16,485 nt of DNA from contig JBBRPS010000126.1 in NCBI GenBank assembly GCA_038227745.1, positions 1-16,485 on the forward strand, read 5' to 3'. Below are positions 16,352 through 16,485 of the stretch, one piece after another. The notes beneath the pieces were generated by a model. The model had not been told where the DNA came from. It did no database searches and saw only the letters and a program-made list of their open reading frames with translations. Within the stretch, counting starts at the first letter, position 1, and the number at the start of each line of letters is the position of its first letter. The stretch comes from DASPXY01 sp038227745 (GTDB taxonomy: Bacteria > Planctomycetota > Planctomycetia > Gemmatales > Gemmataceae). The position numbers and the translations under genes were made by a program.

Positions 16352-16485
16352 GTGTCGTCGGCACGAAAACCTGCACTGAATTCAAGAGGCGTGTTTGGCG
16401 AACCATTGACGCATCTTGTGGTTGGTCCAAGTCCACTCGAAGGGGTGGGCATACCGCTGGTTGTATTCCGGCCAGGACGCCGAAA
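16352..16485 (-). mobile_element. End of an IS630-like element, running off the window
   Basis: The transposase tail on the minus strand stops at 16382. About 30 bases further the sequence reads GTGTCGTCGGCACG next to the TA dinucleotide at 16350-16351, within CTAG. IS630/Tc1-type elements insert at TA and have short non-coding ends, so the boundary is placed at 16352. The other end is outside the window, so the terminal repeat cannot be checked. Confidence 0.55.
16382..16485 (-). CDS. IS630 family transposase, C-terminal fragment
   Basis: The last 33 codons of a minus-strand gene enter from the right edge. They read SWPEYNQRYAHPFEWTW, then TNHKMRQWFAKHAS and TGA at 16382-16384. The 'YNxxYAHPFEWTWT' run is characteristic of the IS630 transposase C-terminus after the DDE catalytic domain. 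No start is visible because the gene is cut by the window edge, so whether it is intact cannot be judged. Confidence 0.7.
   Translation of the reverse strand, partial: SASWPEYNQRYAHPFEWTWTNHKMRQWFAKHAS

Overview
The window looks like a chromosomal segment of a high-GC planctomycete, probably near Gemmata/Pirellula-type bacteria. The reasons are a secreted PQQ-like propeller protein whose mature start reads WPRFRGPNG, several secreted WD40 proteins (one with a helical C-terminal tail of the kind common in that phylum), a DUF820/Uma2 nuclease, a DksA/TraR zinc-finger protein with the N-terminus SRKVEHYRQQL, and abundant intergenic perfect hairpins. This assignment is inference from gene content, not from a marker gene.

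Layout. 1-1490: promoter and secreted PQQ-like propeller gene (+). 1491-1765: long hairpin plus a short terminator. 1766-3352: B12-binding radical SAM protein (+). 3365-3443: hairpin between converging genes. 3436-4599: caspase/CHAT-like protease with two N-terminal beta repeats (-). 4829-10001: a run of + genes (Uma2 nuclease, acidic hypothetical, B3/B4 domain protein, WD40 propeller, secreted HELAEA-motif protein, DksA-like regulator). 10017-10167: hairpin and a 32-codon relic of a Lon protease gene at the convergence point. 10215-15648: a run of - genes (thioredoxin lipoprotein, large WD40 protein, MutS2-like ATPase). 15702-16485: mobile DNA, comprising a 580-bp internally deleted IS with intact 18-bp inverted repeats and the end of an IS630-like element running off the window.

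The genes do not form one obvious pathway. Most are housekeeping or stand-alone secreted proteins, and co-transcription is plausible only for short stretches (WD40 then thioredoxin, and some of the + genes). The most distinctive material is the repeat layer. Two hairpins share a 13-nt leader placed directly after a TGA stop but have unrelated stems. A third family sits at a convergent junction, and a fourth lies in frame inside the MutS2 coding sequence as an apparent 25-residue insert. The MutS2-like protein also lacks the usual C-terminal Smr nuclease domain. I found no CRISPR array, tRNA, rRNA or defence operon.
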